Assembly (NCBI GenBank): GCA_002709075.1
Contig: PAPV01000009.1
Coordinates: 21,398-85,397, forward strand
From: Rhodospirillaceae bacterium
GTDB taxonomy: Bacteria; Pseudomonadota; Alphaproteobacteria; MPNO01; UBA2964
Direction: 5' to 3'
DNA: 64,000 nucleotides
Every line of letters starts with the position of its first letter. Position 1 is the first letter of the stretch. The notes beneath the pieces are model-generated. The model saw only the letters and a program-made list of their open reading frames with translations, did not search any database and was not told the DNA's origin. Made by a program: the position numbers and the translations under genes. This document shows positions 44,364 through 53,853 of the stretch, one piece after another.

Positions 44364-46652
44364 TCAAAATCCGGTGAAGAATCCAAACCGGATAGATTCA
44401 GTTCTATCATAACTCTCTTTCATATAAGGAGTCGCAACATCTATTGTAAACGGACCTAAAGGCGATTTCCATGATAAACCAAAACCGACCGATCCGCGGA
44501 TTGAGTTAGTATCATCAATCACTCCGAGACTGGTATCTGTCTTTCCTGTTGAACCCAAATCGGTGAACACACGTCCTTTAATACCAAATTCATTCGGCAA
44601 TCCAAGCGGAAACTGTAATCTAAGTGAACTGGTATAATACCATTCGCCCCCCACCGCGTCTCCCGAGACCCTATCTCTGGGACTAACACCGGCGGGTTCA
44701 AAACCTCTTAGACTGCGGCCCCCGAGAAAAAACCTATCGATAATTCTAGCATCATCACCGATTGGCATAAGATACCCACCACTTAGTGAAAAAGAGGCAA
44801 CAATACTGTCAGACAAGGAAAAATATTGAGTAGTTGCAATAGTGTTTTTAATATATTGAACAGATCCCCCTAATCCTGCAAATGAACTACTAAAGTTCGA
44901 CAACGTTCCAGTTCTTGGACTCATAACATCGTCTCGAGTATCAAATGTTAATACTTGGTTAATACTGGATACAGATGAATCACCTTTTTGCTGTTTAACA
45001 GCTAATGAGGCAGTTGATGAGATATTTTTTACTTCATCAGCACTAAACTTGTATTTCCATTTCTGAGACCATTTATCCGAAATATCGTATCCAACACGCA
45101 AAGCACCTCCCACAGAACTTCTATCAAGTGATGACTCATCTCCAAGATCGCGTGTAGTACGGAAAACATCAAACCCGGCTAATAACTTACGGTTCAAAAA
45201 GTATGGTTCTGTAAATTTAAGATCAATTTGACTGCTGGAGCCACTAATTTGAAATTTTAAGGCAAGATCTTGGGCTCTTCCTAACAAATTCCGTTCACGG
45301 ATACCTATGTCAGCTAAAAGCCCATCACTAGACGAAAAACCGGCTCCGAGTGAAATTTGACCAGTTGATTGTTCTACGACTTTCACTTCAAGTTTCGTCT
45401 TATCTGCTGCCGAGCCTCTAATCTTTTGTATCTTTACCTTACTAAAAAACCTCAACGCACGAATATTTTTTCTTGCTCTCCTTAATTTTGAAGCATTAAA
45501 TGCGTCACCTTCAACCAGAGGAATTTCACGCCGAATTACCGTATCAATTGTCCTAACATTTCCCTTAATGTTGATACGCTCCACATATACTTTTGGCCCT
45601 TCTCGTATTTGAAAAACCACATCTATTTTTTTCTCTTTTCGCGATCTTTTTACTAATGGTCTGATATTTACAAAAGCGTACCCCTTGTTACCAGCCAAAT
45701 CTGTTAAAGCGGCAACACCATCCTCGACACTTTCGGCATTGTAGATATCGCCATCAGAAATATTTACAGACTTGCGGAGATTGAACTGTTTTAGTTCATC
45801 AATTTCTGAGCTAACTACAATCCGGCCAAAATTGTACTTTCTTCCCTCTTCCAGTGTAAACGTAATAAAAAAACCATTTCGATCCGGCGCCAATTCCGCA
45901 ATAGCAGAAATAACCCGAAAATCGGCGTATCCTTTATTTAAATAAAATCTGCGCAACAATTCACGATCAAAAGCTAATCTATCAGGATCGTAGTTATCAT
46001 CACTGGTGATAAATCGATACCAAGCACTTTCCTTTGTTTGTATAACAGATCTAAGATCACTATCGTCATAGATGCTGTTTCCAATAAAAGATATGCGTCT
46101 AATCTTCGTTAATTTTCCCTCATCAATCTCAAAAATCAAATCAACTCGATTTTGTTTTAACTTCACGACCTTAGGTTCAACTGAAGCAGCAAAACGTCCA
46201 GAACGACGATATATTTCAAGCAGTCGTTTTACATCCTCTTTGACCCGCGCACGAGTATACACGATACGAGGTTTAAGGCGAACTTCTTGCCGGAGAGAAT
46301 CTTCCTCTATCCTTTTATTACCCTCAAATACTATTCTGTTAATTACCGGATTTTCTAGCAATCGAATAATAACTACTGTTCCTTCTCTCTTAATTAAAAC
46401 ATCAGCAAACAATCCGGTTTCAAATAGTTTTTTTAGCGAAAGATCGAGAAGACGGGGAGTAATAATATCGCCTTTTTTTATTGCAACATACGACCGAACC
46501 GTATCAGCTTCAATTCGTTGCGCACCCTCAACACGAATCTCAGTCGCTTTAAGAGACTCCCCTAAATCCTGAGCAATCATTTTGCCAGATAGACAAAATA
46601 AGCAAAACCCAAGGGCTGCTAAAGATAAGATGATAGTGTGTTTATTTTTCAA
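44364..46652 (-). CDS. bamA: Outer membrane protein assembly factor BamA
   Basis: Signal peptide, POTRA repeats, C-terminal surface-antigen barrel with GGRSLRGFEPAGVSPRD and SVGFGLSWKSPLGPF. Confidence 0.96.
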   Translation of the reverse strand: MKNKHTIILSLAALGFCLFCLSGKMIAQDLGESLKATEIRVEGAQRIEADTVRSYVAIKKGDIITPRLLDLSLKKLFETGLFADVLIKREGTVVIIRLLENPVINRIVFEGNKRIEEDSLRQEVRLKPRIVYTRARVKEDVKRLLEIYRRSGRFAASVEPKVVKLKQNRVDLIFEIDEGKLTKIRRISFIGNSIYDDSDLRSVIQTKESAWYRFITSDDNYDPDRLAFDRELLRRFYLNKGYADFRVISAIAELAPDRNGFFITFTLEEGRKYNFGRIVVSSEIDELKQFNLRKSVNISDGDIYNAESVEDGVAALTDLAGNKGYAFVNIRPLVKRSRKEKKIDVVFQIREGPKVYVERINIKGNVRTIDTVIRREIPLVEGDAFNASKLRRARKNIRALRFFSKVKIQKIRGSAADKTKLEVKVVEQSTGQISLGAGFSSSDGLLADIGIRERNLLGRAQDLALKFQISGSSSQIDLKFTEPYFLNRKLLAGFDVFRTTRDLGDESSLDRSSVGGALRVGYDISDKWSQKWKYKFSADEVKNISSTASLAVKQQKGDSSVSSINQVLTFDTRDDVMSPRTGTLSNFSSSFAGLGGSVQYIKNTIATTQYFSLSDSIVASFSLSGGYLMPIGDDARIIDRFFLGGRSLRGFEPAGVSPRDRVSGDAVGGEWYYTSSLRLQFPLGLPNEFGIKGRVFTDLGSTGKTDTSLGVIDDTNSIRGSVGFGLSWKSPLGPFTIDVATPYMKESYDRTESIRFGFFTGF

Positions 46653-46671
46653 AATATCCTCTGACTATTTA

Positions 46672-47799
46672 CTACCAACCACTAAATACTTTGCTAACTT
46701 GCATTTGAACAAGATCGTTCCAAGTAACAAAAACTGTCAAACACAATATCAGAGCTAATCCGATGTTGAGGCTTAAAGCCATAATACGTTCATTTACGGG
46801 ACGTCCTCGTAAAGCTTCTATTCCATAAAAAACTAAATGACCACCATCTAGCAATGGAATGGGAAAAAGATTTATAAGGCCAAGATTTATAGATAGGATC
46901 GCCGCGAATTGGATAAACATAATGAAACCCGCTTCGGCCATAGCACCTGATATTTGCGCGATTTTAATTGGTCCGCCTAATTCATTTGCGTTACGTTCAC
47001 CCAAAATAATTTGGCCTATTGCATCTAAAATATTTCCAGTCATCACAAAAGTTTGTACTACTGCTTTCCAGAGTGCAGTAAATGGATCATGCCGAACCAA
47101 AACCATATCCGCGGAGGAGCGCGCAACACCGAGCCTACCAAAACGCTGCGTGGTACTGTAACGCTTTTCTACAACAGAATCAGGAATTACCTTAACCATT
47201 AATTTTTCCCCAGCCCGCTCTACAATTATTTCAATTTCTTTTGCCGGAGCTAATTCAATTATGCGACGCACTTCTTCAAAGCGACTTATTTTTTTTCCAT
47301 CTATTTCTATAAAAATATCACCGGGTTTTAACCCTGCTCGAGCCGCGGCACTACCCTCTATAACCTTTGAAATGTTTGCTGGTGTGTGTGGTTCGCCCAA
47401 ACCTATAAAAAGCCCAGCGAGAATCATTATAGCAAATAAAAAATTTGCAAGAGGGCCAGCAACTACTATCCACACACGCTGGCTTACTGGCTTATTAAAA
47501 AATGACTCGCTTAATTCTTTTTCAGATGGAGACGGCAATTCTGAATTGTTATCTGGCCTGCTTTCTCCAAACATTTTAACATAACCACCAAAAGGAATAG
47601 CACTCAACTTCCATCGAGTTCCCGATTTTGAAGTTCTACCAAAAATTTCTGGTCCGAACCCAACGGAAAAAACCTCTACGCGAACTTTACATTGTCGAGC
47701 AGCTAAATAATGGCCCATTTCATGTACGTATACCAAAATGGTTAAAACTAATAAGAATGCAAATATAGCTGTCCAAAAACTACCTAATATTTCAATCAC
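46672..47799 (-). CDS. rseP: Site-2 protease RseP (M50)
   Basis: VHEMGHYLAARQC (HExxH), PDZ domain, LFPIPLLDGGHL. Confidence 0.95.
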   Translation of the reverse strand: MIEILGSFWTAIFAFLLVLTILVYVHEMGHYLAARQCKVRVEVFSVGFGPEIFGRTSKSGTRWKLSAIPFGGYVKMFGESRPDNNSELPSPSEKELSESFFNKPVSQRVWIVVAGPLANFLFAIMILAGLFIGLGEPHTPANISKVIEGSAAARAGLKPGDIFIEIDGKKISRFEEVRRIIELAPAKEIEIIVERAGEKLMVKVIPDSVVEKRYSTTQRFGRLGVARSSADMVLVRHDPFTALWKAVVQTFVMTGNILDAIGQIILGERNANELGGPIKIAQISGAMAEAGFIMFIQFAAILSINLGLINLFPIPLLDGGHLVFYGIEALRGRPVNERIMALSLNIGLALILCLTVFVTWNDLVQMQVSKVFSGW

Positions 47800-47819
47800 T
47801 TCTACACACCATTGATTTA

Positions 47820-49016
47820 CTAACCTTCTTCACACAATTTCGCCACATCAAGGGCAACGTGTCGAGCTTCTTCATCAGCATCAAAAACGTCTTCTAGACA
47901 TTTAATCTTCCGTGTTTTTATTTTATCCAGTGTCCTGCTAACAATCTTGAAGATATCTAAAAAACAATTTCTTCTATCTAAAAAACTCTTTACAGCTACT
48001 TCGTTGGAAGCATTGATAATTACAGATGCATTGCCACCCACTCGAATTGCTTCACGAGCTAAATTTATGAGAGGAAAACGTCGATTATCCGGTTCAAAAA
48101 AAGTAAGCTTACCCAATTCCGCCAGATTTAAAGTAGGGCTTGGTGACAAAATACGATTAGGCCACCCAAGTGCATACGCTATTGGGGTTCGCATGTCTGG
48201 ACTACCTAGTTGGGCTAAAACAGAACCGTCGATATAGGAAACCAAACTGTGTATAATAGACTCTGGATGAATCACAATATCAATCATATCTTCATTCATA
48301 TCGAAAAGATAATGCGCTTCAATTAACTCAAGCCCTTTATTCATCATAGTAGCCGAGTCAACAGAAATTTTTGCCCCCATATTCCAATTTGGATGGGCAA
48401 CGGCTCTCTCTGGAGTCACAAGCCTCAATGAGTCAATCGAAGTGTTCCAAAATGGACCGCCAGAAGCAGTCAAGATCAGTTTTTTAACAGTATCTCTCTG
48501 TTCAATATCGAGAACTTGGAAAATAGCATTATGTTCTGAATCAACCGGCAGCAATGTTGTACCACTTTTTGCCACCTCATCCAAAAAAAATTTTCCCGCA
48601 CAGACAAGACACTCTTTATTTGCAAGAGCAACCACTGATCCTTGCTTTACAGCGGCTAATGTTGGTTCTAATCCTGCTGCACCAACAATAGCTGCCATTG
48701 TCCATTCAACAGGATACTGAGCAGCCTCTACTAGTGCTTGCCTGCCAGCTGATACCTTTGTTTCAGTCCCAGATAGTAATTCTTTCAACTCTGCGTATTT
48801 TTCTTTATCCCCTATTACGGCAAGGCGGGCCTGAGTCCTCCGTGCTTGATTTGCCAATAGTTCGACAGATTTATGAGCAGTTAACACCTCAACCCGATAC
48901 AAACTTGGGTTTCGTAAAATTATATCAAGCGTACTACAACCTATTGACCCTGTGGAGCCAAGCACTGAGACTTTTCTAACATCTTTTTCACTTGTCTTTC
49001 TAGACATCATAGCCAC
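47820..49016 (-). CDS. dxr: 1-deoxy-D-xylulose 5-phosphate reductoisomerase
   Basis: VLGSTGSIGCSTLDI, LPVDSEHNAIFQ, MNKGLELIEAHYLF. Confidence 0.97.
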   Translation of the reverse strand: MAMMSRKTSEKDVRKVSVLGSTGSIGCSTLDIILRNPSLYRVEVLTAHKSVELLANQARRTQARLAVIGDKEKYAELKELLSGTETKVSAGRQALVEAAQYPVEWTMAAIVGAAGLEPTLAAVKQGSVVALANKECLVCAGKFFLDEVAKSGTTLLPVDSEHNAIFQVLDIEQRDTVKKLILTASGGPFWNTSIDSLRLVTPERAVAHPNWNMGAKISVDSATMMNKGLELIEAHYLFDMNEDMIDIVIHPESIIHSLVSYIDGSVLAQLGSPDMRTPIAYALGWPNRILSPSPTLNLAELGKLTFFEPDNRRFPLINLAREAIRVGGNASVIINASNEVAVKSFLDRRNCFLDIFKIVSRTLDKIKTRKIKCLEDVFDADEEARHVALDVAKLCEEG

Positions 49017-49831
49017 GACGGAATTTTTCCACCCGAGAGCGATATAACCAGAGCAACAAGCGGTGAAGTCCAGATCAAACCATCAGTACGGTCTAAAATT
49101 CCCCCATGCCCTGGTATCAAATGTCCTGTATCCTTCACTTTATAAAACCGTTTAGCCATCGAAACTGTAAGGTCACCTGCCTGAGAAATAAATGCAAGCA
49201 CACCGCTAGTTATTAACATTAATACCGGTGTTCCAATCAAAAAATAAATTGAGAAGAAAAAACCCCATAAGCTAGCCAAAAAGGCACCCGCCACTAATCC
49301 AACCCAAGTTTTTCCGGGACTTACGTTCGGCGCCATCCTGCGCACACCAAATAATTTACCAAAAATATACGCCCCCGTATCAGTAACCCATACAGTTACA
49401 AGCAACCACAGCACAATTTCAAACCCCATTGCTGTTAAAGATCTAAGCCAAATTAAAGCAACCCCCGTCGTTCCGATTACACAAAGGGCGCACAAATTGA
49501 TTGCGGCCTGCCGTGGAATTGAGGCAAACAATCCTCCTACCATTAAAACAAAAGCTATCAACGCACATAACGTAGAGTAAAAACTATTTGCAATTGCAAT
49601 GGCTCCAACTCCTCCACCCAAACAAACCATGCATAAAAAGACCAAGATACGGAATTCTCTGAAAGCCATCCTTCCCCATTCGAACCCCATAACCACAACT
49701 GAAAATACGACCAGAATATCAAACCAAGGAAAACCAAAAATCAAAACAATTGTTACCAAGGGTGTAAGAAAGACGGCCGATATAAATCGTTTCTTTAATT
49801 GAGAACCTTTTGAGTCTGCACTAAGCACCAT
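49007..49831 (-). CDS. cdsA: Phosphatidate cytidylyltransferase (ORF track start 49873; ATG 49831 plausible)
   Basis: TDTGAYIFGKLFGVRRMAPNVSPGKTW, SQAGDLTVSMAKRFYKVKDTGHLIPGHGGILDRTDGL. Confidence 0.94.
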   Translation of the reverse strand: MVLSADSKGSQLKKRFISAVFLTPLVTIVLIFGFPWFDILVVFSVVVMGFEWGRMAFREFRILVFLCMVCLGGGVGAIAIANSFYSTLCALIAFVLMVGGLFASIPRQAAINLCALCVIGTTGVALIWLRSLTAMGFEIVLWLLVTVWVTDTGAYIFGKLFGVRRMAPNVSPGKTWVGLVAGAFLASLWGFFFSIYFLIGTPVLMLITSGVLAFISQAGDLTVSMAKRFYKVKDTGHLIPGHGGILDRTDGLIWTSPLVALVISLSGGKIPSWL

Positions 49832-50549
49832 ATCGCCGTTCGCGGCGATTAAATTCATCAACAGCCTCCTCAAGGTTCTTTTTTGAAAAATCTGGCCAAT
49901 TTATGTCAATAAAAACCAACTCCGCATAAGCAAGCTGCCACAGAAGAAAGTTGCTAATTCTTTGTACGCCACTGGTTCGGATAATTAGGTCAGGGTCGGG
50001 AATTGTTGCGGTTTCCAAATACTGACCAAATATTTCATCGGTAATGTTATTGGGTTCAATCTTACCTTTTGCTGCCAACATTGCCAATTTCTGCGCGGCA
50101 GTAGTAATTTCCTGCCTTGCACCATAGCTTAGCGCAATAGTTAAGGTGAGAGTATTGTTATTACTCGTTTTCGTTTCTGCACCCTGTATAAGTGTTACTA
50201 TATCACGAGGTAAACGCTCTCGATAACCTATAAATCTCAAACGAACCCCCTGCCTATCTAATTCAACTACTTCCTGTCTAAGATAGAGACGAAGAAGTCC
50301 CATCAACGCAGAGACCTCTGATTGAGACCTTTTCCAATTCTCACAGGAAAATCCAAAAAGAGTAAGATATTGAATTCCCAATTCCATTGCACTTGATACG
50401 ACCTCACGAACAGACTCTGCCCCCTGCCGGTGACCAGCAATTCTGGGAAGACCTTTGCTTTGCGCCCATCGCCCATTGCCATCCATAATGATACCGACGT
50501 GAGTCGGTGCAGGAAGCGGTAATCCAGTTTCTGATCGTATTAACTCCAC
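49821..50549 (-). CDS. uppS: Isoprenyl (undecaprenyl-PP) synthase
   Basis: HVGIIMDGNGRWA, LTLFGFSCENWKR, RTSGVQRISNFLLWQLAYAEL. Confidence 0.95.
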   Translation of the reverse strand: MELIRSETGLPLPAPTHVGIIMDGNGRWAQSKGLPRIAGHRQGAESVREVVSSAMELGIQYLTLFGFSCENWKRSQSEVSALMGLLRLYLRQEVVELDRQGVRLRFIGYRERLPRDIVTLIQGAETKTSNNNTLTLTIALSYGARQEITTAAQKLAMLAAKGKIEPNNITDEIFGQYLETATIPDPDLIIRTSGVQRISNFLLWQLAYAELVFIDINWPDFSKKNLEEAVDEFNRRERRYGA

Positions 50550-50551
50550 TT

Positions 50552-51109
50552 TTATACCTGCATAATCTCTTGTTTTTTAGCTTCTAAAAATTCGTCAATT
50601 TTAGAGACATGTTCATCTGTCAGACTTTGCAGATCAGCTTCCCAAGCCCTTTGTTCATCCTTTGAGATTTGGCTTTCTTTTTCTAATCTTTTTAATCCAT
50701 CCATTCCATCTCGACGGATATTTCTAACAGCAATTTTTGCCTGTTCGGCATATTTTTGAGCAATTTTTGTTAATTCTTTTCGACGATCCTCGGTCAACTG
50801 AGGAATTGGAACACGAATTAGAACTCCTTCCCGTTGAGGGTTTAGTCCAAGTCCAGCATCACAAATTGCTTTTTCGACAGCAGGCGCAAGACCTTGATCC
50901 CAAACTTGCACAGTAACCATTCGCGCATCAGGAACACTAACTGTAGCCACCTGATTTATGGGCATCGGTTGGGCATAAGCTTCTACGACAACCGGCTCGA
51001 GCAACGCAGCCGAAGCACGCCCAGCCCTCAATCCTACTAATTCCGATTTAAAAACTTCAAGAGCCCCCACCATACGACGCTTGTGATCAGATATATTAGG
51101 CTCAGCCAT
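50552..51109 (-). CDS. frr: Ribosome recycling factor (ORF track start 51127; ATG 51109 preferred)
   Basis: [38 protein letters not shown]. Confidence 0.97.
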   Translation of the reverse strand: MAEPNISDHKRRMVGALEVFKSELVGLRAGRASAALLEPVVVEAYAQPMPINQVATVSVPDARMVTVQVWDQGLAPAVEKAICDAGLGLNPQREGVLIRVPIPQLTEDRRKELTKIAQKYAEQAKIAVRNIRRDGMDGLKRLEKESQISKDEQRAWEADLQSLTDEHVSKIDEFLEAKKQEIMQV

Positions 51110-51113
51110 ATTA

Positions 51114-51848
51114 CTACTCCTCTCCATCTATGACAGTAAACGTCCCGTCATTCATGAGAACCTTTGCAAATTCACCAGGATTGTGAAGGGAAAAAACAAG
51201 AATCGGTATTGTATTTTCTCGACATAAAGCAATTGCTGATGCATCCATAACTTTCAAATCCCGAGAGAGGACGTCGTGATAGGTTAATCGACTATACCGT
51301 TCTGCATCTTTATCTTTAAAGGGATCCGCTGAATAAACACCATCGACTTGAGTGCCTTTCAATAAAGCATCACAGTCCATTTCGACTGCACGAAGCGCGG
51401 CGGCTGTATCTGTGGTGAAATAGGGACTTCCTGTTCCAGCGGCAAAGATAACCACACGACCTTTTTCCATATGACGAATAGCCCGCCGCCTGATGTATGG
51501 CTCACAAACTGTTGCCATAGGTATTGCCGATAAAACTCTTGTGTGTATTTCTGCCTGCTCGAGAGCACCCTGAACAGCAAGAGCATTAACAACAGTAGCC
51601 AACATTCCCATGTAGTCGGCAGTTCCTCTCTCAAGCCCCTGACTTGCAGCTTCAACGCCGCGAAAGATGTTTCCGCCGCCGATAACTAAACATAACTGTA
51701 CTCCGAGTTTGCGAACTGCTTTAATTTCATCTGCAATTCGATCTATTGTTGAAGTATCCAGACCAAATTCTCTTTCACCCATTAAAGCTTCGCCAGACAG
51801 CTTAAGCAAAACTCGGCGATAAGTGATTGTGCCAGAATTCATGCCCAT
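51114..51848 (-). CDS. pyrH: UMP kinase
   Basis: [39 protein letters not shown]. Confidence 0.97.
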   Translation of the reverse strand: MGMNSGTITYRRVLLKLSGEALMGEREFGLDTSTIDRIADEIKAVRKLGVQLCLVIGGGNIFRGVEAASQGLERGTADYMGMLATVVNALAVQGALEQAEIHTRVLSAIPMATVCEPYIRRRAIRHMEKGRVVIFAAGTGSPYFTTDTAAALRAVEMDCDALLKGTQVDGVYSADPFKDKDAERYSRLTYHDVLSRDLKVMDASAIALCRENTIPILVFSLHNPGEFAKVLMNDGTFTVIDGEE

Positions 51849-51885
51849 ATAATTATCCGTTCAACCCTTGTATGTATGTTTTCCT

Positions 51886-52809
51886 CTAACCTTGCGCGGC
51901 GGCTGCTACCTCCGAAGCAAAATCTTCTTCTTTCCGTTCAATTCCGTCCCCAAGAACGTAACGAATAAATCCTGTAATTTTAACAGAAGCTCCAACCTCT
52001 TCTTCCGCGTCTTTAAGCACCTTTTTTACCTTGGTCTCACCGTCAATCACGTATTGCTGTTCTTCGAGAACCACCTCCTCAAAATATTTACGCAAACGAC
52101 CCTCTACCATTTTTTCAACAATATCATCTGGTTTGCCGGATTGCCGTGCTTGTCCAATAAGAACTTCTTTTTCTCGTTTCAAAGCATGCGCATCGACGTC
52201 ATCAATTGTGCAGTAAAGAGGAGCCGCTGCCGCAACATGCATTGAGATTTTTTTGCCAAGCGCTTCTAAAGTGCCTGCGTCCCCATCAGACTGCATTCCG
52301 AGCAAAACACCAATTTTTCCGGAACCCGGTACTACTGCATTATGAACATAACTTGAAACAATACCGTTCGGTACTGAGAGAAAATCGGCACGCCTTAGCT
52401 CCATATTTTCACCAATCGTGGAAACAAGGTTGGTAAGTACTTCTTCAACGGTTTTTCCTTCTGCGAGCGAGGCTGCTTTGAGATTATCAACATCCTCACC
52501 TGTTTCTAAGCAAATATTTGCGGTTGCCGCGGCAAATTCCTGAAATTGTTGATTTCTCGCCACAAAATCTGTCTCTGCATTTATTTCAACAATAGCCCCT
52601 CTGTTACCATTTGTTGACACGGACACCAAACCTTCCACCGCAGTGCGCCCGGATTTTTTTTCAGCAGCCGCCAAACCCGCCTTGCGAAGGCAATCAATAG
52701 CTGCCTCAATATCTCCGCGTGCTTCCGATAATGCATTTTTGCAATCCATCATTCCTGCGCCTGTTTTTTGACGCAACTCTTTCACCATTGATGCAGTTAT
52801 ATCCGGCAT
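51886..52809 (-). CDS. tsf: Translation elongation factor Ts
   Basis: [22 protein letters not shown]. Confidence 0.97.
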   Translation of the reverse strand: MPDITASMVKELRQKTGAGMMDCKNALSEARGDIEAAIDCLRKAGLAAAEKKSGRTAVEGLVSVSTNGNRGAIVEINAETDFVARNQQFQEFAAATANICLETGEDVDNLKAASLAEGKTVEEVLTNLVSTIGENMELRRADFLSVPNGIVSSYVHNAVVPGSGKIGVLLGMQSDGDAGTLEALGKKISMHVAAAAPLYCTIDDVDAHALKREKEVLIGQARQSGKPDDIVEKMVEGRLRKYFEEVVLEEQQYVIDGETKVKKVLKDAEEEVGASVKITGFIRYVLGDGIERKEEDFASEVAAAAQG

Positions 52810-52859
52810 ATCTTCCTATCTCAATTTGATATTAGGTTGAGTAATTTATTCTAATGTGT

Positions 52860-53654
52860 TTAAGAAACATCCGTAGGTTTTTTGGAAATATCGTAAGTTG
52901 GCAAATCCTCTTTACTTGCAACAGTTGCGTCAGGGCTTTCTCCTAAATCTTCACCAGAAGAAAGAGCTTCCTGCTGGAGGCCGTCTAAGACGGCATCAGA
53001 GAAGAGACTACAATAAAGAACAATTGAACGCATTGCATCATCATTACCAGGAACAGGATAAGTGATTCCCCGTGGATCACTGTTGCTATCAACTATGCCG
53101 ATCACTGGTATACCCAGCTTTTGTGCCTCTTTTATGGCAATAGACTCTTTATTAGTATCAATAACCACCAAAATATCAGGAAGGCCCCCCATATCTTTAA
53201 TACCACCAAGTGCCCGTTCCAGTTTATCTCGCTCGCGTGTTCTTATAAGCAGCTCTTTTTTCGTTAAACCAACGTCATCCTGAGACAATAATTCATCATA
53301 TTCTTTGAGACGCTTTATAGAGTCAGTAATAGTCCGCCAATTCGTAAGCATACCGCCTAACCAACGGTGATTGATATAATATTGTCCGCAACGTTGCGAA
53401 GCTTCAGTAACTTGATCACTCGCCTGTCGCTTTGTGCCAACGAAAAGGACGCGTCCACCCCCTGCGACTGTATCTCTGACCGACTTTAAAGCGGCATGAA
53501 GCATCGGCACGGTCTGACGCAGGTCTAAAATATGTATTCCGTTTCGAACACCAAATATAAACGGTTCCATTCTTGGATTCCAACGACGAGTATGGTGTCC
53601 AAAATGAACTCCCGCTTCAAGAAGTTGCCGCATGGTAAATGTTGGCATAGCCAT
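52860..53654 (-). CDS. rpsB: 30S ribosomal protein S2
   Basis: [33 protein letters not shown]. Confidence 0.98.
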   Translation of the reverse strand: MAMPTFTMRQLLEAGVHFGHHTRRWNPRMEPFIFGVRNGIHILDLRQTVPMLHAALKSVRDTVAGGGRVLFVGTKRQASDQVTEASQRCGQYYINHRWLGGMLTNWRTITDSIKRLKEYDELLSQDDVGLTKKELLIRTRERDKLERALGGIKDMGGLPDILVVIDTNKESIAIKEAQKLGIPVIGIVDSNSDPRGITYPVPGNDDAMRSIVLYCSLFSDAVLDGLQQEALSSGEDLGESPDATVASKEDLPTYDISKKPTDVS

Positions 53655-53668
53655 TATTTATTCCTCTT

Positions 53669-53722
53669 TTCCGGTTAAGCCTCCGTGAACCATGGCAAGA
53701 ACAATTCATTCCTACACCGGAA
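53669..53722 (-). promoter_or_regulatory. Candidate rpsB leader hairpin (TTCCGGT...ACCGGAA)
   Basis: Perfect 7-bp inverted repeat (53669-53675 / 53716-53722) enclosing about 40 nt, ending about 15 nt before the rpsB ATG. Confidence 0.45.
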
Positions 53723-53818
53723 CAGCTAATCATGATAAAAGAAAAACCGTCTGTTCACGTGCGAATTGTGACAAATAATGTGATAAACTGAAGATCTTTA
53801 ATTTTCAAGCAAATTAAT

Positions 53819-53839
53819 AATAAAAAATAGTTTTTTATT
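53819..53839. repeat. Perfect AT-only inverted repeat AATAAAAAA-TAG-TTTTTTATT, 3' of dnaE (weak terminator candidate)
   Basis: 9-bp stem, 3-nt loop, in the gap between dnaE stop and rpsB promoter region. Confidence 0.45.
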
Positions 53840-53853
53840 GCCATAACTCATCA

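Noticed and set aside
46072-46572. 166-aa ORF antisense to bamA, and other long antisense ORFs (53858-54262, 54766-55227, 31374-31802, 33006-33416, 8007-8405)
   Set aside because: All lie opposite clear core genes, show composition biased by the opposite strand, and carry no recognisable motif
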